Assembly: GCA_028689205.1 (NCBI GenBank)
Contig: JAQTWP010000005.1
Span: 1-64,000, forward strand
DNA length: 64,000 nt
Reading direction: 5' to 3'
Source of the DNA: Candidatus Altimarinota bacterium
GTDB taxonomy: Bacteria; Patescibacteriota; Gracilibacteria; BD1-5; UBA2023
The notes under the pieces were generated by a model. That model had not been told where the DNA came from. It did not search any database and was given only the letters and a program-made list of their open reading frames with translations. Numbering within the stretch: the first letter of the stretch is position 1; the number at the start of each line of letters is the position of its first letter. Positions 29,915 to 42,029 of this stretch are shown here, piece after piece. A program made the translations under genes and the position numbers.

Positions 29915-31054
29915 ATGATTTGATACCAAATTGGTCTGATATTCAGATGAATATCAATATACCGCTGGAATAACTTTCCTAGAATTGAAACGATTTCTAC
30001 CAATGATAATCTCGCATTTGTGCTTCATACTGTTATGGTTCTTGCTTCTATTCTTGAAGAAAAAGAATGAAAAAAGGTTGATTTAGGTTATATTTTCAAA
30101 AAAACTCTATTTGAATCTTTTGATACTTATATTCTCTCAGATATTAATTCTGATGTACAATATAGAATTAAAAAAAAGAACGCAGCAATGTTTACTCTTC
30201 TTCAAGAAAAAGTAAATAAATTCATGTCCAATCTCGAACTTCCAGAAAAAATAAAAGAAGATATCAAGTTCATAAAAGATAATAAATCAAATCCAAAATA
30301 TGAATTAGAACATTCACTATTCCAATTCGCAAAATTATGGGTTGCTTATTATGAAGCTTACTTTAATGGTAAAATATATAATGATGTATATGAACCAATT
30401 CTATGTAATATGAAAGAAAGAATTAATAAAAAAGAAAATGCAATTTTTCTCAAATATTTGAATGTTGATAAGCAGGAAAATGAATTAGAAAAATATTTAC
30501 TTAATATTCGTCGTTTACAATTCAATTTTAGATGGAATAGAATGAAAAGAAAATTCCCAGTTTCTGTTATGTCTCATTTATATATTTGTTTTTTCTTATC
30601 ATATTTAATAGGTAATATTGAATGAAAAAGTGAAGAAGAAGTTCTAAAATTAATGAAAATATCATTATTCCATGATATTCCAGAGGCGATTACAGGTGAT
30701 ATTGTAACTCCTACCAAAAAAGCTGTTAAATGATTCGATGTTATACTTGCTGAAGTAGAAAAAGATATGCTTGAAGAATACTTACTTGTTTATATTAATA
30801 AATACAAATTCAAGAATGAATATACTCAATTAATGCTTGAGCCATTTGATTGAGAACTAGGTAAACTTGCAAAAGTAGCTGATATTTTTTCTGCTTTATT
30901 CGAAGCTAGAATAGAGAATAGTCCTGAATACAGCAAAACTTATCAAAATATCAAAAGATTCCTACATACAATACCTTATACTTCTATTAATTATATTCTC
31001 AAATTCTGAGTAGATTACTTCGATGATAATATTGAAGAAATGATTCATTTATAA
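29915..31054 (+). CDS. HD-domain protein (YfbR/HD_3-like phosphohydrolase)
   Basis: A 379-aa cytosolic protein. The first half has FVLHTVMVLASILEEKEG (near 33), an HD-like start. The second half has MSHLYICFFLSYL and SLFHDIPEAITGDIVTPTKK (about 235-260), the HD motif and ensuing DIPE as in YfbR-type 5'-nucleotidases, and LAKVADIFSALFEAR with the distal Asp. Two HD-like halves suggest duplication. Substrate unknown. Confidence 0.82.
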
Positions 31055-31083
31055 AATTAAACTAGTTTTTTATAATCTTTAAT

Positions 31084-31110
31084 TTGAATTATTAGATTTT
31101 TATATATAAT
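31084..31110 (+). promoter_or_regulatory. Possible promoter of ndk
   Basis: TTGAAT (31084-31089), 15-bp spacer, TATAAT (31105-31110). The start codon is 31 nt downstream. Confidence 0.45.
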
Positions 31111-31140
31111 CTTCGCGTTTTATTAATTTAACAAAATATT

Positions 31141-31584
31141 ATGATACAAAAAACATTAATTCTACTAAAACCAGATGCAGTTCAAAAAAACTTAATTGGT
31201 CAAATTATTGGTAGATTCGAAACTAAAGGACTAAAAGTTATTGGACTTAAAATGATGAATCTAGATGATAAATTAATTAATGAACATTATGGGTTCTTAG
31301 CTGACAAACCTTTTTTCCCAAAAATCGTAAGCTATATGACTGCTGGTCCAGTTGTTGCACTTGCTATAGAATGAGAAGATTCTGTTGCAACTATAAGACA
31401 ATTAGTTGGAGCAACTAATCCTATAGAAGCTACTCCAGGTTCTATAAGAGCTGATTATGCCAAAAATATCGATAATAATATTATACATGCTTCAGACAGT
31501 CCAGAAACTGCGGAAATTGAATTAAATAGATTCTTCAATGTTTCAACTGAACTTTTTGATTATACTAGAACTTTAGCTAATTAA
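31141..31584 (+). CDS. ndk: Nucleoside diphosphate kinase
   Basis: Ndk, 147 aa, transfers gamma-phosphate between NTPs and NDPs. It starts QKTLILLKPDAVQKNLIGQI, has the conserved VVALAIEG strand, GATNPIEATPGSIRADYA, and the active-site His in NIIHASDSPETAEIEL. Standard length and complete. Confidence 0.98.
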
Positions 31585-31606
31585 TTAGTTATCTTAATTT
31601 AAAATA

Positions 31607-32542
31607 ATGAAAACAAGTTTTTGTGCATTACTTTTTGAAAAAGAAATAAGAAGAGTCGATATGTATGTATCGGCTCTTTTTAAAGATAAATCAAGAACGT
31701 ATATCCAGCGCCTAATAGAAAAAGAGTGTATTATGATAAATAATAAAATAGCATCTAAAAACGATAAAGTTAGAAGATGAGATGAACTTTCTGTTACCTT
31801 CGAAACTGATAAAATGACTATTGAATCAGAAAATATCCCTCTTGAGATAATCTATGAAAATGAAGACTTCGCAATTGTGAACAAGGAAGCCTGAATTAAT
31901 GTTCATCCTGTTCCATGATTCTGAGGTAATTCTTGAACTATGGTTAATGCACTTCTACATCATATGAAATGATTATCAGTTATAGGTTGAATAGAAAGAC
32001 CTTGAATAGTACATAGACTTGATAAGGATACCTCGGGAGTTATTATTATAGCAAAAAGCGACAGAAGTATGCATTCGATACAAGTTCTTATGAATAAGAG
32101 ACTTGTATCAAAAACTTATCTTGCAGTTGTTGTTGGTATTATAAAAGATAGGGAAGGGTATATAGAATCCTACATAGGTAGAGATCAAAATGATAGAAAG
32201 ATTATGACAGTTGTTAATCCAACCAATCCTAAACTAGCTAAAACAAAGTTCAAGGTTCTATGATATATTGATAACGCGTATTCCCTAGTAGAGGTTGACT
32301 TGCTTACTTGAAGAACTCATCAGATAAGAGTCCATTTCTCTAGTATCGGTTATCCAATAATTGGTGACAAAACGTATGGTATTCCCAAGATTAATGAAGA
32401 AATATTCAATGAATATTGATTGTCTAGACAATTCCTACATGCTTATAAAATAGCTTTTGATTTATTTGGTAAGTCATATTCTTTTACTTGAGAGCTTAAG
32501 AAAGATTTGAAGTCAATATATAATAAAGTAAAGTTTATTTAA
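31607..32542 (+). CDS. RluA/RluD-family pseudouridine synthase
   Basis: A 311-aa enzyme with an N-terminal S4 domain (about 15-75, MYVSALFKDKSRTYIQRLIEKECIMIN) and the RluA catalytic domain. Catalytic motif GIVHRLDKDTSG holds the Asp nucleophile. INVHPVPG, LTGRTHQIRVHF and IIGDKTYG are also conserved. It would modify large-subunit rRNA, but the target position cannot be read from sequence. Overlaps the convergent 32539 gene by 4 nt. Confidence 0.94.
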
Positions 32543-33357
32543 GAAAATACTGCAGTTCAGAGATAATAGAATTTTATATTTTTGTTTATCTGGAATATAT
32601 TTTTGTTTAATCTTCAATCTAGATCATCTGTCTCTTTGAATTTATATTCATAAGAATTGTCAAAGGCAGAAATACTGACGTTCAAATTAACTAATCATTC
32701 ACTTAATAAATTCATTCAAACTCAACAATTTATTCAATTTCAAGTCTTACTACTTACTCAGATTGTACATATATCCTGATAAATTTTATCCATAGAAGGC
32801 ATGCTTGAATTTCAGATTATTCAGTTTCAGTTATCAGCCAGTGCAAAGTGTAGGATTATTTTATCTCTGACTAATCTTATATGAATTCATAGATATGCTT
32901 CATTTGTTGAATGATCCATGGAATTTTTCATCATTTCAGCTAATATTACCATAAACGTAGTCAAATAAGATTTATTTCTTTTTAAGGAAATAAACATATC
33001 TTCAAGTAATTTGAATATATGTTTTTTTATTGTTTGGTATTGCTTTCTTCTTGATTTATTAGTATTTTCTCAGTCATCTGTTCAAAAAATGTATGTAGGG
33101 AAAGAAAAATTTATTACTCATTCTAAATCTTCTTCTTGATTAAAAAAATATTCCGTTTCACCTAATTCTGTAACTCTTATTACTTTTCAACTTGGTCAAG
33201 ATACATGATATTTTTTCAATTGTTCATTTACTCTATTATTTGTAGAACTTTGCACAAATAAATTTTGTCATCAATTTAAAAATGGTTTTAAATCATTTTT
33301 TATTCAATCTAAGACATTCAGAGGAATTATCTTTTCATTTCATTGGTTATCATTCAT
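32539..33357 (-). CDS. GHKL-fold ATPase, histidine-kinase-like
   Basis: A 272-aa soluble protein. The C-terminal half has the GHKL ATP site: N box VILAEMMKNSMDHST (about 140), G1 ADNGNGI (about 175), and GNGINCGVGMNLLSEG (about 210) as the G2/lid. No DHp domain, so not a classical sensor kinase. The N-terminal 130 residues are unrecognised. It could be an RsbW-like regulator. It ends the second MacAB-type operon, 18 nt after the ATPase gene. Confidence 0.75.
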
Positions 33358-33375
33358 TATTTATACAATTTTAGA

Positions 33376-34080
33376 TTATATCTTATAATCCTCACTTAAA
33401 ACTTGTCCATCTTTTAGATATATTATCCTATCGGCATATTCTGCTACGTCAACCGCATGAGTAACCATAATAATTGTTTTTCATTCGTTTTTAAAATCAG
33501 TAATTATTTTCATAATTTCATTGGTTGTCGCACTATCTAGATTACCTGTAGGTTCATCTGCAAGGAGAATTTCAGGCTTATTTATTAGAGATCTTGCAAT
33601 TGCAACTCTTTGTTGTTGTCAACCAGATAGTTCTCATGGACGAGAATATAGCTTATCTTCTAATCATACTTTTTTTAGAATATCTATAGATTCTTTGACT
33701 CTTTTTTCATTGCTAATTCATGCATATACGCTTGGTAATCATACATTTTCTATAGAATTAAGTTTGGGTAAAAGATAGAATTGTTGGAATATGAATCATA
33801 TTTTTTTATTTCTTATAAAAGAAAGAGTTTCATCGTCTTTTATTTCTGATAAATCATCTCATTCAAGGTAATATTTCCCACTAGTTAAAGGATGTAGGAA
33901 TCAAATTATATTAAGTAATGTTGATTTACCGCTTCCAGATTCTCACATTATTGCTACGAATTCATTTTGTTTTATTTTCAGATCAATTCATTTCAAAACT
34001 GGTATCTCAACTCAATTTTCAAGATAATATGATTTATGGAGATTATCCATTTCTATAATATTTTTTTCCTTTGGTTTCAT
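33376..34080 (-). CDS. MacB/LolD-type ABC transporter ATPase (second system)
   Basis: A 234-aa ATPase. Walker [11 protein letters not shown]-loop FIFQQFYLL, signature [15 protein letters not shown], Walker [15 protein letters not shown] and H-loop MVTHAVDV are all present. A close relative of the ATPase at 9538. It would power the permease at 34724-35914. Confidence 0.95.
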
Positions 34081-34108
34081 GATTCTTTATTTAAAGATTT
34101 TTAATAAG

Positions 34109-34696
34109 TTATTTTAATTCAAACATTGATATTATTTTATCATCTTTTTTAAGAAGATGATAGATTTTTTTAACAGTTTCTCTATATTTTTCCTTTGAAC
34201 AGGTACATTCTTCAATTTCTTCAATATCTAATTCATTCATATCATCTTCACATCATTGACATCTATTCATACTAATTTCATCTTCTGTGAATATTTGTCA
34301 ACCAGGTACTTCGAATATATATGAATAATATCATGATGACTTATTTGGGGTAGTTTTTCAGACATTAAATCATTCAGATTTTGCTTTTTCTAAGAATATA
34401 TTTTCTTCTAGTTCTAGTATGTTTTCTTCGTTTAGAGTTATTAAATTATATCTAGATAAGAATTTTATTCTAAACTCTTCTGTCATTGTTCAGAGCATTC
34501 AATTTCAATATAGACACTGTCAATTTTCTGCATCCCAATATCACGATGGCATTATAGTACAGTCCACTAATCATTTAACTATTTTCTTTAAACTTAGGAT
34601 TTTATCTCACCAAAATATCTCATGACTATCGATGAATCAATTCAATCTTACTTTATTTCAAGAATTAGTTTTATATAGTCAACATTCATTTAACAT
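34109..34696 (-). CDS. Hypothetical Cys-containing protein in the second export operon
   Basis: A 195-aa soluble protein, not recognised. It has a cysteine cluster near residue 155-180, MNRCQGCEDDMNELDIEEIEECTCS, that could bind a metal. A helical Lys-rich C-terminus follows. Trp residues around 30-60 and Gly from TGA throughout. Start: ATG at 34696, with the next gene's stop only 27 nt upstream. Its place between permease and ATPase suggests a link to export. Confidence 0.75.
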
Positions 34697-34723
34697 ATTT
34701 AATTTTTTATTTATTTATATATT

Positions 34724-35914
34724 TTATCTCAATGCATCTACTGGATCCATATTAGATGCGCGACGAGCAGGATATATTCCAAAAAATATTCAAGTAGTTA
34801 ACGCAAATGCCAGTGCAAGAATTATTCAAGATAGTGAATTTACTATTTTATAGGGGCTGAATAAATTAAAAATTGTTATCATTCATCAACCGAGCATAAT
34901 TCATATTAATCAGCCAAACATAGTAAGAATAACGCTTTCTATTAGAAATTGGTTAAGAATATCTTTTTGTCTTGCTCAAATAGATCTCAAAACTCAGATT
35001 TCTTTTTTTCTTTCTGCTACTCATGCAAACATAACATTCATAATTCATATTCATGATACTAGAAGCACAATTGTTCCAACTCAAACTAATAAATATTTGG
35101 TTATAGATGCAACTCAACGGGCTAGAACTAGTATTGTTCATTGATCCCTTACTGCAAAATCATCATCCATTCATTCTTTGATATTATGATTTTTCCTAAG
35201 TAATACTTTTAATTCTTCCATTGCGTCTGCTACAACATTTACACTTCGTGCCAGAAATATCATATTTTTTGGATCAGTTGCGTTTGATAGGAATTTATTA
35301 GTTGTTGCAATTGGCATTATAAGTGAATCATCAAAAGAGAATGGTCCAACTCATCACGAAGAAAGCATAGTTCAAATAATCTTAAATGTTTTACCACTTA
35401 CTTGTATTGATTTTCATACTGGATTAACTCATTCACCGAATATATCATCAACAATTACTTTTCCTATAATTACTACTTTTTCTCATTTTATAGCTTCATT
35501 TGTACTGAAAAATCTTCACTCTTTTATTCCAAGTGGAAGAGCTATGGAAAAGTTCTCGTTTCATGATAATACATTATATTGTTTTTTCTTGTCTTTATAA
35601 CTCACTGAAGCTCTACCAAAAAATAATTCTGTTCCAATAGAAATATGTTTTGAAGTTCTCATTATATATTTTATATCTCTTTCGCTCAATTTTGATTGTC
35701 AATTAGTTGCATTGACAGGAACAACAACTAAAGTCGTAACGTTTAAGAATTTGAATTGATCATCAATAGCTTTACTTACAGTATTTCCAATGGCCACAAC
35801 CATAATTATAGTAAAAACTCCTATCACTATTCCAAGCATACTTAAACCAGATCTAAGTTTATTAGCTCTAAGAGATTTGAATGACAATGTCAGTATTTCT
35901 AGGAATAATAGCAT
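34724..35914 (-). CDS. MacB-type ABC transporter permease (second system)
   Basis: A 396-aa permease. N-terminal SLRANKLRSGLSMLGIVIGVFTIIMVVAIG (about 14-43) includes TM1, then a large extracytoplasmic domain. TMs 2-4 and the FtsX signature WNVMFAGVAERKKEIGVLRS-type sequence lie at 265-385, ending ARRASNMDPVDALR. Same overall plan as the permease at 7652. Confidence 0.93.
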
Positions 35915-35928
35915 ACGAATTAAATAAT

Positions 35929-36438
35929 TTATAAACCTTTATATCTATCCTTTTCTTTATCATAATCTTTTTTCATTTCTCATTGCAGATATGCAAGACA
36001 TCTAAATACTTTTTCATTTACACTATATACCAAATCATTTTTTGATTTTTGTCATTCTTGGATAAAAATTGCAGAAGCTATATTATTACATGGCCTATTA
36101 CCGTCTATCATAAGCTGATTAACTGTAATTATTACAGATTTTCTAATATATTCTACACTTAATATTCAATCAAGATTTCTAACCGCTACTTTTCTTTGGA
36201 ACTCTGTTTTTTCTAATTCCTCATCTTTTCCTTCAAAAACTCTTTTTAATTTTCATAAAGCACTTAGAGTATTTAGAGCAAGTTGTCAGGTTTGATTGAA
36301 TCTTAATATTACATTACTTTCTTTATTTTTCCAATTAAGAATCTCGACAGCTATGTCATAGTTGCCCTTATATGTTGATACTCAAAATTGGTAGGGAAGT
36401 CATGTATCTGGATTATGTCATTTTGTTTCTAAATACAT
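35929..36438 (-). CDS. Hypothetical protein in the second export operon
   Basis: A 169-aa soluble, mainly helical protein (KVAVRNLDGILSVEYIRKSV; SAIFIQEGQKSKNDLVYSV), no signal, family unknown. It sits between the adaptor and the permease genes, 6 nt after the adaptor stop, and is almost certainly translated with them. Two cysteines. A substrate or cytosolic assembly factor are options, with no evidence to choose. Confidence 0.78.
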
Positions 36439-36444
36439 TTTATT

Positions 36445-38430
36445 TTAATTAATTACTTCATCACCTTCTTTTAATCAGCTTATTATTTCTATGTAGTCTC
36501 CGTCTTCTATTCATGTTTTAATCTCTAGTTTTTTTCAAGTTTTGAGATTCACGAATTTTTTATCGTTTTCATCTTTGATAAGCTCAATAGGTAGACTTAA
36601 TATTTGTTTTTTTTCTTCTAAAACAAAATATATCTGAGTAGTATATCATTCTTTTATTTCGGGTATTATTTTATTGAATCTGATTTCGACTTTATATGTA
36701 ACAATTCAATTTATGTCAGTTTCTGCTTTATCAGATATATAACTAACCTTTCCTTCTACTTCGATGTTTTCTAGTGAATTGAATTTGATATTAGTTTTTT
36801 GTCATAATGAAATATTACTTATATCTCATTCTTCAATTCTTGCTTCTACATAAACTGTTCATTTGTTTATAATTGTTACGAAAGCGTTTGTTGGATTTTG
36901 ATTTATTTGAGTACCTATTTTAGTCTGAGTTAATTTTCATATTTTTCAATCTATTGGACTAAAAATAGTTGCATCAATTATTTTTTGCTTGGCTTCTTCT
37001 ACTCATTTTTTGGTGCTTTCAATTGAAACCTTATATGGTTCTAATTCTCTTGGATCAAAGGAATCTGTTTTATAATCAAGGTTTGCTTGAGATATTCATA
37101 TTTGTGAATTAGCAAGATTTATATTTGCTTGAAGCTTAGTTTTGGCTGTAGCTAATTGATTCTGGGAGTTCGTGATTTTTTGAAGAGCTGAATCAATAAT
37201 GTTTTTGTTATTTATTATAACTTTATCATAATTGATTTTGGCGATTTCTAGTTTTAGCTCATAGGAATTAATTATATCATTTTGATTAGATACTTTGTTG
37301 TCAAAATTAGTCTGAGTATTTTTTATTGCTTGTTCATCTAGTATTATCTTAGAAATATTTGTTTTAGTAGAAAGTAAATCCTGGAGAATTCAATTAGTTT
37401 GAGAATCTAGGGTTGATTGATTATAAGTAGAGCTCACAATGGAATTTCTTAGTGTCTCTATAGTCTTTTCTCAAGCTAAAGATATGTTATCAAGCACTGA
37501 TAAAAATAGTTCAACAGTATCGTTTTTAATGCTATTATCAATTTTCCATTCTGATTCAAAAGAATCAAGAGAATATTTTGCAATCCTAAAGCTATTTTCT
37601 GCTTCAATTTTAGTAGATGAATTTTTAGCTCATAAATAAACTTCGAAATGATCATTAAAACTTTTATTGAGATCAGTTACTCAGATAAGCATATCAATAT
37701 TTTTTAGACTTGATTTTATTTGAGGTATTATACTATCAATATCCGTTTGAATCTTTTGTTTGGAATTGAATAAATTAAGATTCTCCTGAGTTATAATTGT
37801 ACTAAGATTATTTTTTACATTTTCTAGGTCATTCTGAGCAGATTCAAAAGCCTTTTGCGAACTTAGATAATCAACTTGGGTAGATTTTTTTGCATTTTCT
37901 AAATCTCTTTGTGAAGATATAAGAGAATCTTCAAGAGTTTTTACTTCGATTTTTCATTGATTAATGTTTGCTTCAAGAGTTGTTTTGCTTGAATTAAGTT
38001 GAGCTCTAGAAATATTTAAATCTCAAATTTGTCACTTACTGGCAAGTTTTGCATTCAAATTAGAATTAGCTGTAGCCAGTACTATATTTGCCTTATCAAG
38101 ATTAATTTTTAGATATTTGTCATCCAATGAAGCTATGTTTTCTCAGGCTTTTATACTATCTCACTCATTTTTATATAATTTCAATAATGTTCAAGATATT
38201 GGGAAATTAATATCGTATTGCTCTTTATAATAAACTTTTCAATCAGCACTTAGATTTGATGTAATGTCTTTTTTCGAAACTATATAAGTCTTTATTTCAA
38301 TTTTATTAGTGGCCTTTATATAGTAATAATATATTCAAGAAATAATTATAATTGATATTATAAATACCATTATAATATTTTTTATATTTTTCTTCTTACT
38401 TCTTGAATTTATTTCATTTAATATTCACAT
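36445..38430 (-). CDS. HlyD/MacA-type adaptor with a very long coiled coil (second system)
   Basis: A 661-aa membrane-fusion protein. TM anchor about 18-38; lipoyl half GTLLKLYKNEGDSIKAGENIASLDD near 78-102; long heptad-rich region to about 475; second lipoyl half ATIFSPIDGKIGKLTQ; then beta-barrel and a C-terminal domain ending DGDYIEIISGLKEGDEVIN. The adaptor is far longer than usual, as in the first system. The start ATG is followed by a TGA glycine. Confidence 0.9.
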
Positions 38431-38500
38431 AAAATTTATCTAATTTTAGAAGTAAATTAAATATCTTATAATGAAAAAAACGAAAAAATCAATAAGTTTT

Positions 38501-40732
38501 TTAATTTCAAGAAAAAGTATAATTATTTAAACCTGGTTGTTTATAAAAAATAGATTTTGTCTGACAATTTTTTGGTGTTGTATAATAATTGAATCTTATC
38601 TCATTAGTTTGGGCAACTTCCGTATTAAGATAGAACTTGAAGAATGTATAATTTGGATTGGAATCATCAACAGAAATGCTGTTTCAGTATGTTTTATTAA
38701 GAGTACTTCACTTAGGTGTGAGTATTCTTACAAATTGTCTATTTTCTCATGCTCACTGAATACCCATGAGCCTCTGTCTTTCTGCTTCATCAGTAATTTT
38801 TAGTTCATTGAAGACCTGTTTTATTGAATCTCTAGTTGTTTCATTGAAGCTATGTCTTGATATTAGACTAAAATCGTTACTGACTTGACATCAAGTAGTT
38901 ATCACTGAATTAACATTGAAATCCCTATAAACATATCTGTCAGATTTGTTTCAAGATATTGATGTAAATACTGGATAAATCCAATTTCATTTATCTGTTT
39001 TCCAGTTTTCAATAATACCTAGGGAATCTATATATTTTTGGATTTTATCATCGCGAGAAGCAATAGGTATTTCTCCTGCAATTAAATTACTCAGGAATAT
39101 TTCAAGATATCAAGTAAAATCTTTTTTTTCAAATAATTTCTTTTCAAAATTTGCACTGAATTTGAAAAGTATATCTTTTGGTGAAATTACTTTTTCGAAT
39201 TTGTTTTCTACAAGAGTTGACATTATTAGAGAAAAATTCTTATCCGAAATATCTGTTCATATTCCATTCATACTAATTGGTCAATATTTTGCAAGTAATT
39301 CTTCTATAATTCATTGATTAATTGCAATTACAGTATCAATTGTTCATCAGCCAGCTTTTTCATAGAAAAAATTAATCTTATTAACGCTGTCTAGGAATAT
39401 TGGTGAATAATTAGCGTCCCTTAATCAATGATTAGGAGAAATTATATTAAGTCATTCTGGCGGAACTTCTTTATATGGAGTTAAGTGCCAATCATAATAA
39501 TAAATATCTTTTTTATCATAGGTTAAGATATTTCATTTATATAATTCAAGTGTAATAACGCTTCATGGAAAACCTCAATTTGCCCTTATTTCGTCCTTGT
39601 TTTGATTCAAGATAAAATATCTCATTGGTTTTGTATCTCATACCATAGTAAGTAACATTTCCTTGTTATTTATTGCAAAAGAAATGTATTTTTCATATTT
39701 GATAAGCAAATCTAGACTTGATTGGAATTTATTATCTAAAGATGGATTTCAAAGACTATCCACTTGAGAATAATAATAGATAACTTTTTTTAGATTTTCA
39801 TCAATTTTAATTAAATTATTAGTTTCTTTTTTGAATAATTCACTGAATTTAATTCAACTTAAACTGCTCAGGGGACTATTTTTATCTCATATTACTTTAG
39901 ATTTTTCAAATGAAAAATCTTCCCATATTAATGCTCAAATAACAGCCGTTTCAGATATTTTTTTACCTCATTTAATTATATTATTAGCTATTTTTATAGA
40001 GTTATTGCTATATAAAAAATTATTACCAATAATATTGGCTGGCATAAAAAGTAAATCAAGTTTCGTGAATTTTCACTTTATTTCTAAAGCTTTTTGTTTT
40101 AAGGCTTGCGAATCTCTAATGGTTTTCAGTCAGTAAATATCTTGATATCATTTTGTTACTTCTGATTGAATATAATTCTTATATCCAATTCACAGAAGTC
40201 ATAGAGAAGTTATAATTATACTTGCTATAATTGTTCAAATTGCTCATCTAGATAATCATTTTTTTATAATTACTTTGTTTGAATTATAGAATTTCCTTAT
40301 TCTTTGTTTTCTTTGAAGTGGTAGTCTATATATATCAGGATAAGTTGTTTTAGTAGGAATTATTTCTAGAAGCCTTATATCAACCATATTTCTTATAACA
40401 TATCATAGAGGTTCTATAATACTTAATGGATCAAATAATATTCTTTGTCTTTTTCTGTTTATAATTGCTAAAAGTGGTATTTTATTATGTTTCTTCTTAA
40501 TAATGTCTGAAAAATTTTCATTAGAAAGTTTCGATACTTTTAGTATTTTTTTTATTCTCAAATCAATTGAAGTTTTGAGTTCAAGATATATATCACTAAA
40601 AAGTTTAGTTTGATTTAATCTAAGAGCTTTGAGTTTGAATCTTGGAAAAAAAACCAATAAGTCTATTGGGTGGGCTTTTTCTCATAATTTTGGTCATGAA
40701 ATGTCATTTATTTTGTCTTTTTCTAATTCCAT
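38501..40732 (-). CDS. DUF4012 membrane protein
   Basis: A 743-aa protein. The first 145 residues are cytosolic; one TM (about 155-180) follows, then a large extracytoplasmic region matching DUF4012: PMRYFILNQNKDEIRANGGFPGSV near 335, then YYYDWHLTPYKEVPPEGL. It ends with a beta-rich part like those seen in cell-surface proteins. Start: the ATG at 40732 leads in frame through two TGA glycines into the body; TTG at 40657 is only an internal codon. Function unknown; DUF4012 proteins are thought to act at the cell envelope. Confidence 0.85.
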
Positions 40733-40840
40733 ATTTATTTGATTTATTGATTATATGGATTTTATCAAAAAATCTATTTATTTGGTTTGACAAAGTAAAA
40801 ATTAGTTGCTTGCTTATTTTAGAATATTAAAGCTCTCTAA

Positions 40841-42028
40841 TTAAAATACAGTTTTTAAGTCTCTTATTGATAAAAGGAAATCTAATAAATGTACTGGTGA
40901 AACTATTTTTCAAATTCTAAATGATGTTCAATCATTGTCATGTCAATATGTTCACCAATTAACGTCGATATAAGTCTCATCTTTTCTTCTAATTGTAAAA
41001 ACGGCATTATAAGATCATCCAGGAGAAAGACTTGCAACCTTAAATAAAACATTATTTAATTCATTTCAATATCAATAAAGACTATTTACAACGTTTCATG
41101 AATTAAATAATTCTTGAAATTCATTAATTTCATAATTAGATGTTTGGACATATCTTTTGTTATAAAAATGATTTTTTCAATCAAAATAATATATTAAAAA
41201 TGGTCATTTGTCTACAATTTTATCTCAGATTAATGTCATAAAATCTATATATTTGAATATTTTATCAAAATTTTCTTCTCAATTTAAGAAATGATCTAAA
41301 ATCTGCTTGGTTTTTGGTGACGATAAAAATATTTTCTTAATTAGAGCTTTATATTCTGACCAATCATTTTGAAAATTAAATTTTAGTTCTGGAATATCTT
41401 CTAAAGTGTTTTTTAATATATAATTAGCAAAAAATCATAAATCTGTAACATCCTCAGCCACTCTTACTGATCAATTTATTCAAGGATGATTAATTGTATT
41501 GAATTTAAGATTCCTATCTGTTAGTTTTGTTTGAAAAGTTGCATCAACATATCATCATGTTTCTTTAATTTTTGACGTTCCCAATAATATTTTTTCTAAA
41601 GATTCTTCAGTATAAATTTCTTTATATAAAATTCATTTTTTTGCAAGACCTAGAACTTTTTGAAAGTCATTAATTCAAATTGCATTAAGATAGCCTTTAT
41701 TAAGAAATATTGGTATTTGGTCGTGATTAAAAACTGAAACTATTGGTAAGTCTGATATATTATCATGATTAATTCTTTTAGGTAAATTAATTATTTTATC
41801 TATTCCGAAAGCTTTAATTTTAATTAAATTAAAAATTCTTTCATTTTTTTCAGCTAATTCTATTCAATTTTCTGTTTTTTCACTGTATCTTAAAATACTA
41901 TCTAAAAGGAATTTAATATGCATTAATACGCTTTCACAATGAGAAATATTCCTAGATGATGTCATTGAATTGATTTCATCTAAAAAAATTTTTTTGTCAT
42001 CAGTAATTAATTCAGTATTTCTTACCAT
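40841..42028 (-). CDS. Hypothetical protein, PAS-like regions possible
   Basis: A 395-aa soluble protein. A stretch near 110-200 (FLNKGYLNAIGINDFQKVLGLAKKGI...) has the order of PAS domains, and a C-terminal part with IRRKDETYIDVNWGTY could be another. Both are weak matches made by eye. The N-terminus has a helical segment with one Cys. It begins 1 nt after the pilB-like stop, so the two are coupled and a pilus or signalling role is plausible. Confidence 0.7.
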
Positions 42029-42029
42029 A

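Noticed and set aside
40403-40657. DUF4012 gene starting at TTG 40657 as a separate short protein
   Set aside because: The same frame continues upstream to ATG 40732 and downstream through a TGA glycine to the DUF4012 body; it is one gene.
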